DNA of 64,000 nt from Paenibacillus cookii (GTDB taxonomy: Bacteria; Bacillota; Bacilli; Paenibacillales; Paenibacillaceae): assembly GCF_018333375.1 (NCBI RefSeq), contig NZ_BORW01000001.1:62001-126000 (forward strand). Direction: 5' to 3'. Position 1 is the first letter of the stretch, and each line of letters starts with the position of its first letter. The notes under the pieces are model-generated. The model had not been told where the DNA came from, did no database searches, and saw nothing but the letters and a program-made list of their open reading frames with translations. A program made the translations under genes and the position numbers. Of this stretch, positions 8,828 through 16,987 are shown one piece after another.

Positions 8828-8983
8828 GTTGTTCTCCGTCCCCTGCCTACTCAAAGGGGCATTCCTCCTCAAATCATAAGCATAAGAGATGTTATAGAGC
8901 GGCGGGAACGCGGCTTGCCAGCCGACTCCCCCTGCGATCCAAATGCGGCTTCAGCCCGAGCTGACGCCTCTTCGATCACTCAA

Positions 8984-9006
8984 GAAAAAAGCAGGCATTG
9001 CCTGCG
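8984..9006 (-). terminator. Terminator after ypfB-like gene
   Basis: Perfect GCAGGCA/TGCCTGC stem followed by six T residues on the minus strand, 54 bases past the end of the small membrane protein gene. Between here and cmk (8828-8983) nothing coding is seen. Confidence 0.8.
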
Positions 9007-9059
9007 CTGTGAAAATTATATCACACAACCTACACCGATGCAAAAAAACACCCTTCGGT

Positions 9060-9284
9060 TCATGGATGCCAATCCTTTACATTTCGCTCTTTTATCGGTA
9101 TTCCGTCCAATCGGTCCACCGGAGAAATCAGCGGGCGAAGGGAATGGATGTGCAGAGCGGCCTGAAAAAAGAAGAGCGCGGCGATCAAAAAAACGAGCAA
9201 AATTTTCGTCCATTTCCCCGTTTGTTCGCACAGCCGTTCGAACAGCCGCACATATTGTTGAACTTGTTCTTTTTCGTTCATCAT
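9060..9284 (-). CDS. Small membrane protein, YpfB-like (DUF5359-like)
   Basis: A 74-residue protein with a charged N-terminus (to about 25), one transmembrane segment (about 27-45) and a C-terminal tail. The place between cmk and the PilZ gene is that of ypfB in Bacillus, and the build (single helix plus short tail) is similar, but sequence identity cannot be judged here. GGGAG lies 8 bases before the ATG. Function unknown; co-transcribed with the PilZ gene 83 bases upstream. Confidence 0.65.
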   Translation of the reverse strand: MMNEKEQVQQYVRLFERLCEQTGKWTKILLVFLIAALFFFQAALHIHSLRPLISPVDRLDGIPIKERNVKDWHP

Positions 9285-9367
9285 GGCAAGTCTCCCGGAT
9301 TTTTCCTATTACTGTGTCCGGAAACCGCCCGTTTTATTCAGGATCTTGCTGATCTTGCCGACAGGGC

Positions 9368-10018
9368 TTATCGCCTGAAGTCGAGCTGGCGTTCGAAGCA
9401 GTATCTGATCAGCTTCTGCCGCTCGATGTCCGCGATCGTCGTGAATTTGGCCATGACGATTTTGCGGCCGTTATCCAGCGCTTTGATCCTGACGATTTCG
9501 CCTTCGAACGGCACATGCTCAAGGCTTCCGTTTTTATAGGGCACCACCACCCAGCAGGACATCCTGTCCCCTTCCGCCACGCGATGTTCCGGTTCGCAGT
9601 AAAAAGATATTCCGCCTCCCCCGATATCGTCGGTACGGGTCAGGAAACGCCGGTCGTTATCCATCCTGACGGCCACCTCGAGTTCTCCGCTTACCCGCAA
9701 AAAGCTGCGCCGCTGGATTTTGCCGATCGAGTCGGGGTCGGGCTTGCGGATCCTCACCATCCGGATCACGTCCTGCTTGAACCCGGTCACATAGGAATTG
9801 AAGTAGTTCTTGACGCCGCCGTCGGTCATAAAATAGATGGACAGCTCGTCCCCGACGAACAGCTTTTTAAGCTGCCCTCCTCCTTCCCGGATCGGAACTT
9901 CGATGAGAATCGAGTCCTCGTCCATGTCGGCGATTCTGGATTTATATTCCACCCTCGTTTCTTTTTCGTCCCCCGAATCCACGCTAATCATCAATAAGTC
10001 ATTAATTTTCGGATACAA
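9368..10018 (-). CDS. ypfA: PilZ domain protein (YpfA/DgrA-like)
   Basis: 216 residues with an N-terminal YcgR-like region (1-95) and a C-terminal PilZ domain (about 98-210). PilZ proteins bind cyclic di-GMP; the Bacillus orthologue slows flagellar motors. The RxxxR motif is present at R104-R108. The second motif, usually DxSxxG, reads DIGGGG (D131-G136), so the serine is glycine, which may change affinity. The TTG start at 10018 is preceded by GGTGAAC. Gene order with ypeB and cmk matches Bacillus. Confidence 0.85.
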   Translation of the reverse strand: MYPKINDLLMISVDSGDEKETRVEYKSRIADMDEDSILIEVPIREGGGQLKKLFVGDELSIYFMTDGGVKNYFNSYVTGFKQDVIRMVRIRKPDPDSIGKIQRRSFLRVSGELEVAVRMDNDRRFLTRTDDIGGGGISFYCEPEHRVAEGDRMSCWVVVPYKNGSLEHVPFEGEIVRIKALDNGRKIVMAKFTTIADIERQKLIRYCFERQLDFRR

Positions 10019-10102
10019 AAACGTTCACCGCCAACTTAAAAATGTACCGCATGCCCTGATTATACCATGTCTTTGGTCTCAGGTACGCGTATTATTTCAA
10101 CG

Positions 10103-10132
10103 AAAAAGGAGCCTTTTTTCTCAAAGGCCCCT
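10103..10132 (-). terminator. Terminator after ypeB
   Basis: GGGGCC/GGCTCC stem with a T-run following on the minus strand, 27 bases past the ypeB stop codon. Confidence 0.65.
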
Positions 10133-10158
10133 TCGTTAGGCGGGTATAAAAGTCTATT

Positions 10159-11523
10159 TTACCGGACTGCAGCCTGACGGTCGGAGGATTTCAGCTCCTC
10201 CACCATTTTTTCGGACCCGTCATTCGCGTCCAGGTACATCCGGTATCTTGAACCGTTGATGTTGCCCCCGATTTCGTAGCAAAGCGTTTCCTTGCCCAAA
10301 TCGTCCTTGATGAGCGCCAGCCGGTGATAGGTTTCCTTGAATTCCGGATTCAATTTTTTCCGGATTTCGGCGATGCCCATTTTCGGTTTTGCCAAGTTGC
10401 GCTTGCCCTCTTTATGCTCATAAACGTAATCGCTGGCCTGGAACCCCGTCACCTCGCCGTTGTCCAAACCGACGCGAACCGTGATTTTTTCAGGATAGAT
10501 CAGCACGCCGTCCTGCGTGCTCACATAGGTCAGGTTCCCCATATTCCCGTATTGGTCGGCGGTGACGGCCGTCATGCCTTTGTAACCCTTTTTGCTGAGG
10601 AACTGGTCGGCGTTGGCTTTCGCCTGCTCCATCGTCACCGCCTTGTGTCCGATTTTGCGGCTGTCATGGTAGCTGATGAGAAGCCCGCCCTTTTTCGTAA
10701 AATCCATCGAAACGACGGCCGGCAGATTTTTCGCCTTCACGGTTGCGGTGTACGATTCCCAGTCCGTTCCTTTCCCGTTTTCGGTTACCTGGACGGACGC
10801 TCCCGCACCGGCATCCGCGAACTTAACCGCCTTGCGTTTGATGTCCTCTTTCGATACGGCCGTGCCGGAAAGCATTTTGACGGACCGTTTGTCATACATG
10901 CTCGATACGGCCGGGCCCCAGTTTAGTTCCGGGTATTCCCCGACGCGTTTGTCGACGGTTTTGAAGCCGTCGATGATCGTGTTGTCCATCTGCTTCTCTT
11001 CGGACGCCATGGCGCTCTCCACGTCCATCCAGCGCAAGCGGTTGCTGATCACTTTGCTTTGGACGTCTTGCAGATGCTTGGTGATCTCGCCGGAGTTTTT
11101 GTACAGCACTTTCAGGTTTTGCAGCTCATCGTTGGTGAGCGGTTCCTTTTCGAGATTGCGCATCGACGTCTGATACGAGAAGTTCGAAATCCGGGACAAG
11201 AAGTCCTCGGTTTTATTGAACGGGAGCATCGTCAGCGGAAGCTGGTTGATCTCGTTTTGGGCTTCGCTCGTCAGCCTCCATACGTTGATAAGCCCTTTGC
11301 GGTGCATCGCATTGGAGGAAGAGCTGACGGCCAGCGTGTTGCCAAGTTCGCTGTGGAGCCGGTCCATGTGGTAGGACAAGTTGTGGAACGCACGCTGGTA
11401 TTGGTTTTCGGCTTTAATCAAAATCGAGTTTTTTTCCTGGTTCTCCTGGTACCCCCACACAAATGCACCGATCATCAGGAGAGTCACGATGGGAAACAAA
11501 ACAGCGCTTAACCGCTTGTACAT
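10159..11523 (-). CDS. ypeB: Germination protein YpeB
   Basis: Spore inner-membrane protein required for the stability and function of the cortex lytic enzyme SleB during germination. 454 residues: an N-terminal transmembrane segment (about 8-26), then conserved stretches such as YQRAFHNLSYHMDRLH, WRLTSEAQNEINQLPL and LRWMDVESAMAS, and C-terminal PepSY-like repeats. The ATG at 11523 is chosen by comparison with Bacillus YpeB; GGAG is 13 bases upstream, a long spacing. sleB, normally directly upstream, is not at this locus. Confidence 0.92.
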   Translation of the reverse strand: MYKRLSAVLFPIVTLLMIGAFVWGYQENQEKNSILIKAENQYQRAFHNLSYHMDRLHSELGNTLAVSSSSNAMHRKGLINVWRLTSEAQNEINQLPLTMLPFNKTEDFLSRISNFSYQTSMRNLEKEPLTNDELQNLKVLYKNSGEITKHLQDVQSKVISNRLRWMDVESAMASEEKQMDNTIIDGFKTVDKRVGEYPELNWGPAVSSMYDKRSVKMLSGTAVSKEDIKRKAVKFADAGAGASVQVTENGKGTDWESYTATVKAKNLPAVVSMDFTKKGGLLISYHDSRKIGHKAVTMEQAKANADQFLSKKGYKGMTAVTADQYGNMGNLTYVSTQDGVLIYPEKITVRVGLDNGEVTGFQASDYVYEHKEGKRNLAKPKMGIAEIRKKLNPEFKETYHRLALIKDDLGKETLCYEIGGNINGSRYRMYLDANDGSEKMVEELKSSDRQAAVR

Positions 11524-11685
11524 AATTGCTTTAAGTCTCCTTTCTTCAGCTGAACCAATCAAACCAAGCTTTTCGCTTTGATAACGGCTGATGGATCACT
11601 CTACTGGTTGCTGCTGTTAGTTTGACAAGAAGAAAGGAGTCTTATGCATCAATTGGCAGCGGTAAGCGCCATTTTTCTGTGCCGG

Positions 11686-11835
11686 TTAAATCGGGAGCTC
11701 TTCGATGTCGAAATGGTTTTTGTTGTTGCAAAGGCATTGCTTAAATCCGGTCTCGATCCGGCCCCGATCCCTTTTGCCCCGCAAAACAAAGCGCTCTCCG
11801 CACTGCTTGCACACGATCGTCACTTTTACGCGCAA
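11686..11835 (-). CDS. Small zinc-ribbon-like protein
   Basis: A 49-residue ORF starting at TTG, with GGGGGTG 8-9 bases upstream. The sequence has C9-x-x-C12 and C34-x-C36 plus H41, a pattern suited to binding one zinc ion, and is rich in arginine and lysine (about 12 of 49). It fills the space between prsW and ypeB, where sleB stands in Bacillus. I do not recognise a named family; the cysteine pairs, strong ribosome site and lack of another gene here support it being real. It could bind nucleic acid, but that is a guess. Confidence 0.6.
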   Translation of the reverse strand: MRVKVTIVCKQCGERFVLRGKRDRGRIETGFKQCLCNNKNHFDIEELPI

Positions 11836-11904
11836 AAAAAAGCACCCCCGATCAAATAAATTTCCAGGAATGGAAGTTCATAGGATCCAGTGTGCCCATT
11901 TTCG

Positions 11905-12600
11905 TCACATATTAACCTCTTCTTCGCGTTTAAGGAAACGGAAAGGAGAGCGGTTGTTGGCCCGGGTGACCTTCCCCATGCCTCCGTACCATAAAAAGGC
12001 CATCAGCGGAACGATGAACCAAATCCAATATTGGGTCATGGTCGCCAATATCAGGTCGTACACGCCGTGCCAGAACCACGGAATAACCATGGAATACACC
12101 AGAAAACGTTTGGCTTTCGCGCCTTTGGAAAAACGGGCCCGGCCGAGGTAATACCCCATCATGACGCCGAACATCGCGTGTCCGGAAACCGGGAGCAGCG
12201 CCCTGAGGAACATCGCGCCGATCGATGCGTGGCTGTACCAGGCGTACATGACGTTTTCGACGGTCGCAAATCCGAGCGAGATCGCCACCGCGTATACGAT
12301 GCCGTCATAAGGCTCGTCGAACTCGGTATGGTTGTAGATCATATGGTACAGCACGAACCATTTCAGAAATTCCTCGACGAAAGACGATATGACAAAGGAC
12401 TCCACGTATGGATTGCCGCCAAACCCGCCGGTCATCCCCCGCTGGATAATCATCACCGGCACGACGATCAAAAACCCGAGCACGAACACTTTGACGACCA
12501 TCATGAGGGGTTCCTGCTCATATCTGTCCTTCAGGTAAAAATACGTCAAAAGGGCGAGACCCGGCGCCAACGCCGAAGCTATAACCGAAAACCAAAGCAC
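11905..12600 (-). CDS. prsW: PrsW family intramembrane protease
   Basis: Multi-pass membrane protein of 231 residues. In Bacillus PrsW makes the first cut in anti-sigma factor RsiW in response to antimicrobial peptides and envelope stress. Motifs typical of this glutamic-type protease family are visible: FVEEFLKWF (about 73-81), FATVENVMYAW (about 110-120), SGHAMFG (about 139) and WHGVYD (about 178). GTG start with AGGGGG 7 bases upstream. RsiW and SigW are not in the window, so its substrate cannot be assigned. Confidence 0.88.
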   Translation of the reverse strand: MLWFSVIASALAPGLALLTYFYLKDRYEQEPLMMVVKVFVLGFLIVVPVMIIQRGMTGGFGGNPYVESFVISSFVEEFLKWFVLYHMIYNHTEFDEPYDGIVYAVAISLGFATVENVMYAWYSHASIGAMFLRALLPVSGHAMFGVMMGYYLGRARFSKGAKAKRFLVYSMVIPWFWHGVYDLILATMTQYWIWFIVPLMAFLWYGGMGKVTRANNRSPFRFLKREEEVNM

Positions 12601-12690
12601 CGTTTTTCCCCCTTTTTCTGATTAAAATACCGCATGAATTAAACGCAATTCATCCCATGAAGCAAAGGAATGCCCATGGGATGACAAGCT

Positions 12691-13305
12691 TTAGTCCTGT
12701 CTTTTGAAATGTTCACGGATCGTTGCAATAGCTTTTTCCGGCATAACCACCTTGCCGTATTCTTCGAGGACCGCTTCCGTATAGGAAGTGGCTTCCCCGA
12801 ATTCCGCCAAAACGGCGATCAGCGAAGGAAGCTTGCCGGAATCGATGTTGTCCGGATCGATAAACAAAACCCATTTATCTCTATAATGATAAAGACGGCC
12901 TTCCTCGGTGATGTGACCGCCAAGAACATGCGCTGCTTCGATCAGCACTTCAAAATCGCCGAACGCGTAAACGATGGTGTCGCTTTGCTCCAAAGTGACT
13001 TCCATTTCGTACACTTCCTCGGGGAGCTCATCTTCCCCTAAGTGGCTGTAGTGCTGATAATCATATTTTCCGCGGGTCACGATGACGACCATGCCTTGAG
13101 CGGGAAGGGCAAAAACTTCCACGGCGAGCGGTCCGGTTGCGTCGAAACCGAGTTCGTTGTAGGCCTGATCCATCATTTCGGTGAACAGCTCGTGGACTTT
13201 GGGAAGTTCCTTCCACATGTCTTCCTTCTGAATTCCTCGCTCACTCAAATCGTCGAACGTGAGGAAAATCCGTATCTTATCTGAGCTTAATCGTTCTATT
13301 TTCAT
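12691..13305 (-). CDS. mecA: ClpC adaptor protein MecA
   Basis: Adaptor that binds substrates such as ComK and delivers them to the ClpC/ClpP protease. 204 residues: the N-terminal substrate-binding part begins MKIERLSSDKIRIFLTFDDL, an acidic linker follows (about 92-110), and the C-terminal ClpC-binding domain is present (YAFGDFEVLIEAAHVLG). The start at 13305 has GAGGAGG upstream; an earlier in-frame ATG (13329) overlaps that site. Monocistronic by appearance. Confidence 0.93.
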   Translation of the reverse strand: MKIERLSSDKIRIFLTFDDLSERGIQKEDMWKELPKVHELFTEMMDQAYNELGFDATGPLAVEVFALPAQGMVVIVTRGKYDYQHYSHLGEDELPEEVYEMEVTLEQSDTIVYAFGDFEVLIEAAHVLGGHITEEGRLYHYRDKWVLFIDPDNIDSGKLPSLIAVLAEFGEATSYTEAVLEEYGKVVMPEKAIATIREHFKRQD

Positions 13306-13430
13306 GACAGGATCCTCCTCTGTAAGCAATGTTATAACAAATTATGATGTCTCCCATAATGGTGTGCTGAAAATAGTTCTATGTAAGTATGTTATCATTA
13401 TATATCCCAAAATGCACGCTGTAAAATAGA

Positions 13431-13476
13431 CAAAAAAAGAATCATTTTGGGCGCTGTCGCCCCAAAAATGATTCTT
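13431..13476 (-). terminator. Strong terminator after small membrane protein gene
   Basis: Long stem (AGAATCATTTT... with GGGGCG/GCGCCC at the tip) followed by seven T residues on the minus strand, just downstream of the gene ending at 13493. Confidence 0.85.
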
Positions 13477-13492
13477 ATGGTTTTTCAATCGT

Positions 13493-13786
13493 TTACAAGC
13501 CCGGAATGACGGTGTTTGTCTCCTTCAGAATCGAATCCACTTCCCTTTTTACGTCGGGATTGCTGTGGATGAATTCATTGATTTGCTTCATGCTTTCCGC
13601 TTTGGAACGGGGTTCCGAATAACGGGATTCATGGTTGTTCATGCCGATGGAACCGATCGAGCCGATGTCCATCATTTTGCCCGCGTTGCTGGCGATGGCG
13701 GAAGTGATGTTGCCTCTGCTTCTGGAGACGAGGGCAGTTGCCGCCGCACCAATCAAAACGCCGCTTATAAATGACGAAGTATTCAC
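13493..13786 (-). CDS. Hypothetical protein with N-terminal membrane helix
   Basis: A 97-residue protein with an N-terminal glycine/alanine-rich hydrophobic segment (SFISGVLIGAAATALV), a GSIGSIG stretch in the middle and a charged C-terminus. The plan resembles small YtxH-like anchored proteins, but no family is certain. The GTG at 13786 follows AAGGAGG by 8 bases; an ATG ten codons upstream would bury that site. Divergent from the deacetylase gene, with a shared short promoter region at 13787-13879. Confidence 0.65.
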   Translation of the reverse strand: MNTSSFISGVLIGAAATALVSRSRGNITSAIASNAGKMMDIGSIGSIGMNNHESRYSEPRSKAESMKQINEFIHSNPDVKREVDSILKETNTVIPGL

Positions 13787-13879
13787 AATTACAACCTCCT
13801 TATGTGATAAAATCAAGTCTAGTGTTCACGGATTACGGCATGCTCATGCGGCAAAAAAACAGGAAAGCGAGATGAAATA

Positions 13880-14782
13880 ATGGTAAGAAAAACGGCTGCG
13901 CTGCTTCTTATGACGGCGCTGCTTCTCAGCGCATGCGGAGGAAAAGACGAGGCGGCCACCAAAAACGCCAACACGGCGGTACAGCAGCAGGACGAAACAA
14001 AAGAAAAAGCGCCGGCGAAGCCAAACGGAAACGGGGCGAATCAGGATGCCGGCGAAACGGGCGCGGAGCAAGGAAACGGCGGCTCGGGCCAACCCGCAGG
14101 CGGGGAAAGCGCAAACGACGCTGCCCCGGCGGCCGTTCCGCTGAAGTACCACATGGACAAAGCCTACAACATCGTGCCTAACAATGAAGGGACGGAGAAA
14201 AAGGTCGTGCTGCTCACGTTCGACGACGGTCCGAAAAAAGCGGAATGGATCAACGGTTTGATCGATACGCTGGACAAGCATCACGCCAAAGCGATCTTTT
14301 TCGTCAACGGCTACCGGGTAAAAGAAAATCCCGAATTGCTGAAGCTGATCCACGATCGCGGCCAAATCGTCGGCAACCATAGCTGGGACCATATCTCCCT
14401 GCGGAAGGAGCCCGAAGCGAAAGTAAGGCAGCAAATCGAAGACGTGCAAAACATCGTGAAAGCCACGATCGGAGAAGCGCCGGTATTTTTCCGTCCGCCC
14501 TTCGGCGAAGGCGGCGATGTCGGCAAAAAGGTCGCCAAGGAAAACGGCCTCCTCTACATGACCTGGTCCAACGGGTCCCTGGATTGGACGATGAAATCCA
14601 AAGGAAAGGACAACCCCCAACAGGTCATCCAAAACGTCATGGACCAGCTTCACGCAGGCAGCAATATCTTGATGCATGAGCTCCCGTGGACGGCCGAAGC
14701 GCTGGACGAGCTTTTGACCAAGCTGGAAAGCAAAGGCTACTCCTTCGTGGACCCGCGCAGCATCGAGCTTGAAATGCGCTAA
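13880..14782 (+). CDS. Polysaccharide deacetylase family lipoprotein
   Basis: Secreted, membrane-anchored NodB-type deacetylase. Signal peptide with lipobox LLSAC (Cys about 19), a low-complexity linker rich in Gly, Ala, Glu and Asn to about residue 90, then the catalytic domain: TFDDGP (motif 1, catalytic Asp and metal Asp), GNHSWDH (motif 2, H-x3-H metal ligands), RPPFGE (motif 3) and MHE near 259. Acts on peptidoglycan or another N-acetylated glycan; the substrate cannot be told. 300 residues. Upstream a two-codon ATG-AAA-TAA overlaps the start region, which may be chance. Confidence 0.88.
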   Translation: MVRKTAALLLMTALLLSACGGKDEAATKNANTAVQQQDETKEKAPAKPNGNGANQDAGETGAEQGNGGSGQPAGGESANDAAPAAVPLKYHMDKAYNIVPNNEGTEKKVVLLTFDDGPKKAEWINGLIDTLDKHHAKAIFFVNGYRVKENPELLKLIHDRGQIVGNHSWDHISLRKEPEAKVRQQIEDVQNIVKATIGEAPVFFRPPFGEGGDVGKKVAKENGLLYMTWSNGSLDWTMKSKGKDNPQQVIQNVMDQLHAGSNILMHELPWTAEALDELLTKLESKGYSFVDPRSIELEMR

Positions 14783-14790
14783 AAAACCAA

Positions 14791-14834
14791 AAAAAGGCGT
14801 TTCTCCCGGTTATGCCGGCGAGAAGCGCCTTTTT
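14791..14834. terminator. Bidirectional terminator
   Basis: AAAAAGGCG...CGCCTTTTT stem with an inner CCGG/CCGG stem, between two convergent genes, with A-run on the left and T-run on the right. Confidence 0.85.
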
Positions 14835-14846
14835 GGCGTATCGGCT

Positions 14847-15695
14847 TTATGCCTCGGTTTGATCGGGGATCGCCCTGCGAAGCCGAATAAGATGCATTTC
14901 GGCAGGACAGCATAAACGAAGCGTTACCCGCCGGTTGCCGAATCCGCGGCTGATCAGCATTTGCGGCCTTTGAACGTCCGCCCCGGGCTGGTACCACCGG
15001 AACCATCCGCAATCGTATTTGCGGTAAAACCGGTTCAGCCGAAGCGCGCCGAGAAACGGAAAACGGATTTGCCCCCCGTGGGTATGTCCTGCAAGAATCA
15101 GGTCCGCCGGCTTTTCGGGCACGTGCTGGATCCAGACGGGATCATGAACGGCGACGATCCGGCAAAGATCCGAAGTCCCCGGAGGCAATTCGGGGAGCCC
15201 GGGGTACCCGTCGCGCTTTTGAAGCGGCTGGTCCACGCCGGTCAGAAGGATGCGGTCGCCCGCCCGCTCCAGCAGGACGTTTTCGTTCCTCAGCAGCCTG
15301 CCTCCGGCTTCTTTCAGCGCAACGGCCAAACCCGCAGGATCGGCTTTCAGGTCATGGTTGCCGAATACCGCGTACATCGGGCCGATCCGCGACAGAAGCT
15401 TCAAATTTTCCCGCACGCGTTCCAGCGGCACGTTCCTTTCCATAATGTCGCCGCCCAGGATCACCCAGTCGGCTTTCCCCTCCATCGTCCGTAAAAACGA
15501 TTCCGAAAGCTTTCGTTTATGAATATCCGAAATAAAAAAAATCCGGCTTCCGTCGAACGCCTCCGGCAATCTTTCAAGCTTTACCTCTGAACGGGTGACC
15601 GCGTGCATCCTTGCTTCATAGGACATCCTTGCAAAAAGCAGGACGCAGCAGGCCGCGATCAGGCCGGCGCTCCACAGGAGCGCTGCCGTTACCAC
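14847..15695 (-). CDS. Metallophosphoesterase (YkuE/YaeI-like)
   Basis: Calcineurin-like phosphoesterase of 282 residues with an N-terminal membrane segment (about 4-22). The metal site motifs are complete: ISDIHKRK (DxH), GGDIMER (GD), GNHDL (GNHD), HDPVW and GHTHGGQ (GHxH). Members of this group have been linked to envelope lipid or nucleotide hydrolysis, but the substrate is open. The GTG at 15695 has GGAGG four bases upstream and overlaps the preceding gene by 7 bases, so translation is probably coupled to it and to the CPBP gene. Confidence 0.85.
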   Translation of the reverse strand: MVTAALLWSAGLIAACCVLLFARMSYEARMHAVTRSEVKLERLPEAFDGSRIFFISDIHKRKLSESFLRTMEGKADWVILGGDIMERNVPLERVRENLKLLSRIGPMYAVFGNHDLKADPAGLAVALKEAGGRLLRNENVLLERAGDRILLTGVDQPLQKRDGYPGLPELPPGTSDLCRIVAVHDPVWIQHVPEKPADLILAGHTHGGQIRFPFLGALRLNRFYRKYDCGWFRWYQPGADVQRPQMLISRGFGNRRVTLRLCCPAEMHLIRLRRAIPDQTEA

Positions 15696-16150
15696 AGATC
15701 CTCCAGCGGAGGGGCGCCCTTGACTCCCCAATACACCAAAAACATCGTCAGGACCAGGAAAAGGAAAAAGAGCGAATTCGTAAAATATTTGCTGACGACG
15801 ATTTTCCTGGAGGTGTATTTGTCGGTTCGGCTTGGGGTGCCATCTTCTTCTCCCCCCGCGTTTTGAACTCTTCCGTGTCCTGCTTTATGCCTTGCAGACC
15901 GGGAGCGGAACGACCCCGTCGGCTCGAACGGGGCGATTTTTTCCCGTACTTCCTCCTCCGGCTTGGGAGCTTCGCTTCGCTCTTTCCTTGCCTTCACCCT
16001 GCTTAAGGTCGCCCCCGCAGTCTTCAAACGCTCCCGGCGCGACTTTTCAATGACCGGTTGATTGCCGTCCTGCGCCGGCAAGGGGGGCTTTTTTCTAGCG
16101 TTTTTTTTTCGGCTATTATACGTTTTGACTCTGCTTAACTCAGTACTCAT
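15689..16150 (-). CDS. Hypothetical basic protein with C-terminal membrane anchor
   Basis: A 153-residue protein starting MSTELSRVKTYNSRKK: a strongly basic, probably disordered N-terminal 115 residues rich in Arg, Lys and Glu, then one transmembrane helix near the C-terminus (about 122-140). This suggests a cytoplasmic tail on a single membrane anchor. I recognise no family. The ATG at 16150 overlaps the CPBP stop codon (ATGA) and has GGAGGG four bases upstream; the longer reading frame back to 16429 is a shadow of the CPBP gene. Its stop overlaps the phosphoesterase start. Confidence 0.7.
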   Translation of the reverse strand: MSTELSRVKTYNSRKKNARKKPPLPAQDGNQPVIEKSRRERLKTAGATLSRVKARKERSEAPKPEEEVREKIAPFEPTGSFRSRSARHKAGHGRVQNAGGEEDGTPSRTDKYTSRKIVVSKYFTNSLFFLFLVLTMFLVYWGVKGAPPLEDLW

Positions 16151-16740
16151 GATTCCCTCCGAAATCGTATGACCAAACCGGAAATGCAGTCGATGGCAAA
16201 ATGGCATACCACCGGGGCAAGCAGCGTGCCCGAATGTATGTAGATGTAACCCAGCCCATAGCTGCTTAGGAATACCCAGGCCGTCGGAATCCAATGCCGC
16301 AGATAACGGACATGGATCGCCGCGAACAGGATGCTGGTCCAATAAGGGCCGAACGAATGCTGTACTGCGCCCCTGAACAGCAGTTCCTCGCATACCGCGA
16401 CGACGGCGGCTATGCATATGATATGCCAAACGGGACGCTTCCGGAACAACAAATGGTTGATTCCTCCGTCATCCATGACTTCCTCGGGCGTAATCCGGGA
16501 CACCGCAAAATCGATCAAAAACATCACGGCCGCAAGGCCGAGGCCCCACGCCCAAAAATAGGATCCCGGCTGTACGGCAAACAGCTCCAGGGGATTTCTT
16601 CTCTGAAACAATATCCAAATGATTCCGATAATGAAGGTAAGTCCTTGGGTGAGGTACAGATTGATCAGCAGCAGACGGTCCGTCAACTGATCGGGAGTGG
16701 CCTGTTTCAGTTTAGGCGCACGGAATTTGAATTTTTTCAT
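16147..16740 (-). CDS. CPBP family intramembrane metalloprotease
   Basis: Multi-pass membrane protein of 197 residues. The Abi/CPBP signature is visible: EExxxR at E118-E119-R123, a histidine at 143 (AAIHVRYLRHW) and H180 in VCHFAID, which together would bind zinc. Relatives process prenylated proteins or act in bacteriocin self-immunity and signalling; no substrate is indicated here. First gene of a coupled three-gene group with an unknown membrane protein and a metallophosphoesterase. Confidence 0.82.
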   Translation of the reverse strand: MKKFKFRAPKLKQATPDQLTDRLLLINLYLTQGLTFIIGIIWILFQRRNPLELFAVQPGSYFWAWGLGLAAVMFLIDFAVSRITPEEVMDDGGINHLLFRKRPVWHIICIAAVVAVCEELLFRGAVQHSFGPYWTSILFAAIHVRYLRHWIPTAWVFLSSYGLGYIYIHSGTLLAPVVCHFAIDCISGLVIRFRRES

Positions 16741-16951
16741 CTTTTGCCTGCCTGTCGTATAATTTAGCTACAAAGTTCGTTCGCCCTCACCTCTATCATA
16801 TCGCATTTTGCCGCGTTCGGGAAATCGCCGCCTCCGAAGCTGCGCCATGTGGCGATAGGGTATGATAGAGCCTGTGAAAAAACGCCATGAAACACCATCA
16901 AAATCATATCAGATTTCGCGCAAAAGATTCAAGAAGCCCGAAGTTTTCCTA

Positions 16952-16981
16952 TTGACAGCAGCCGCGGGGCCATGATACATT
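16952..16981 (+). promoter_or_regulatory. Vegetative promoter for serA T-box leader
   Basis: TTGACA at 16952-16957, 18-base spacer, TACATT at 16976-16981. Transcription would begin just before the T-box structure. The sequence from 16741 to 16951 shows no gene. Confidence 0.65.
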
Positions 16982-16987
16982 ATGAAA

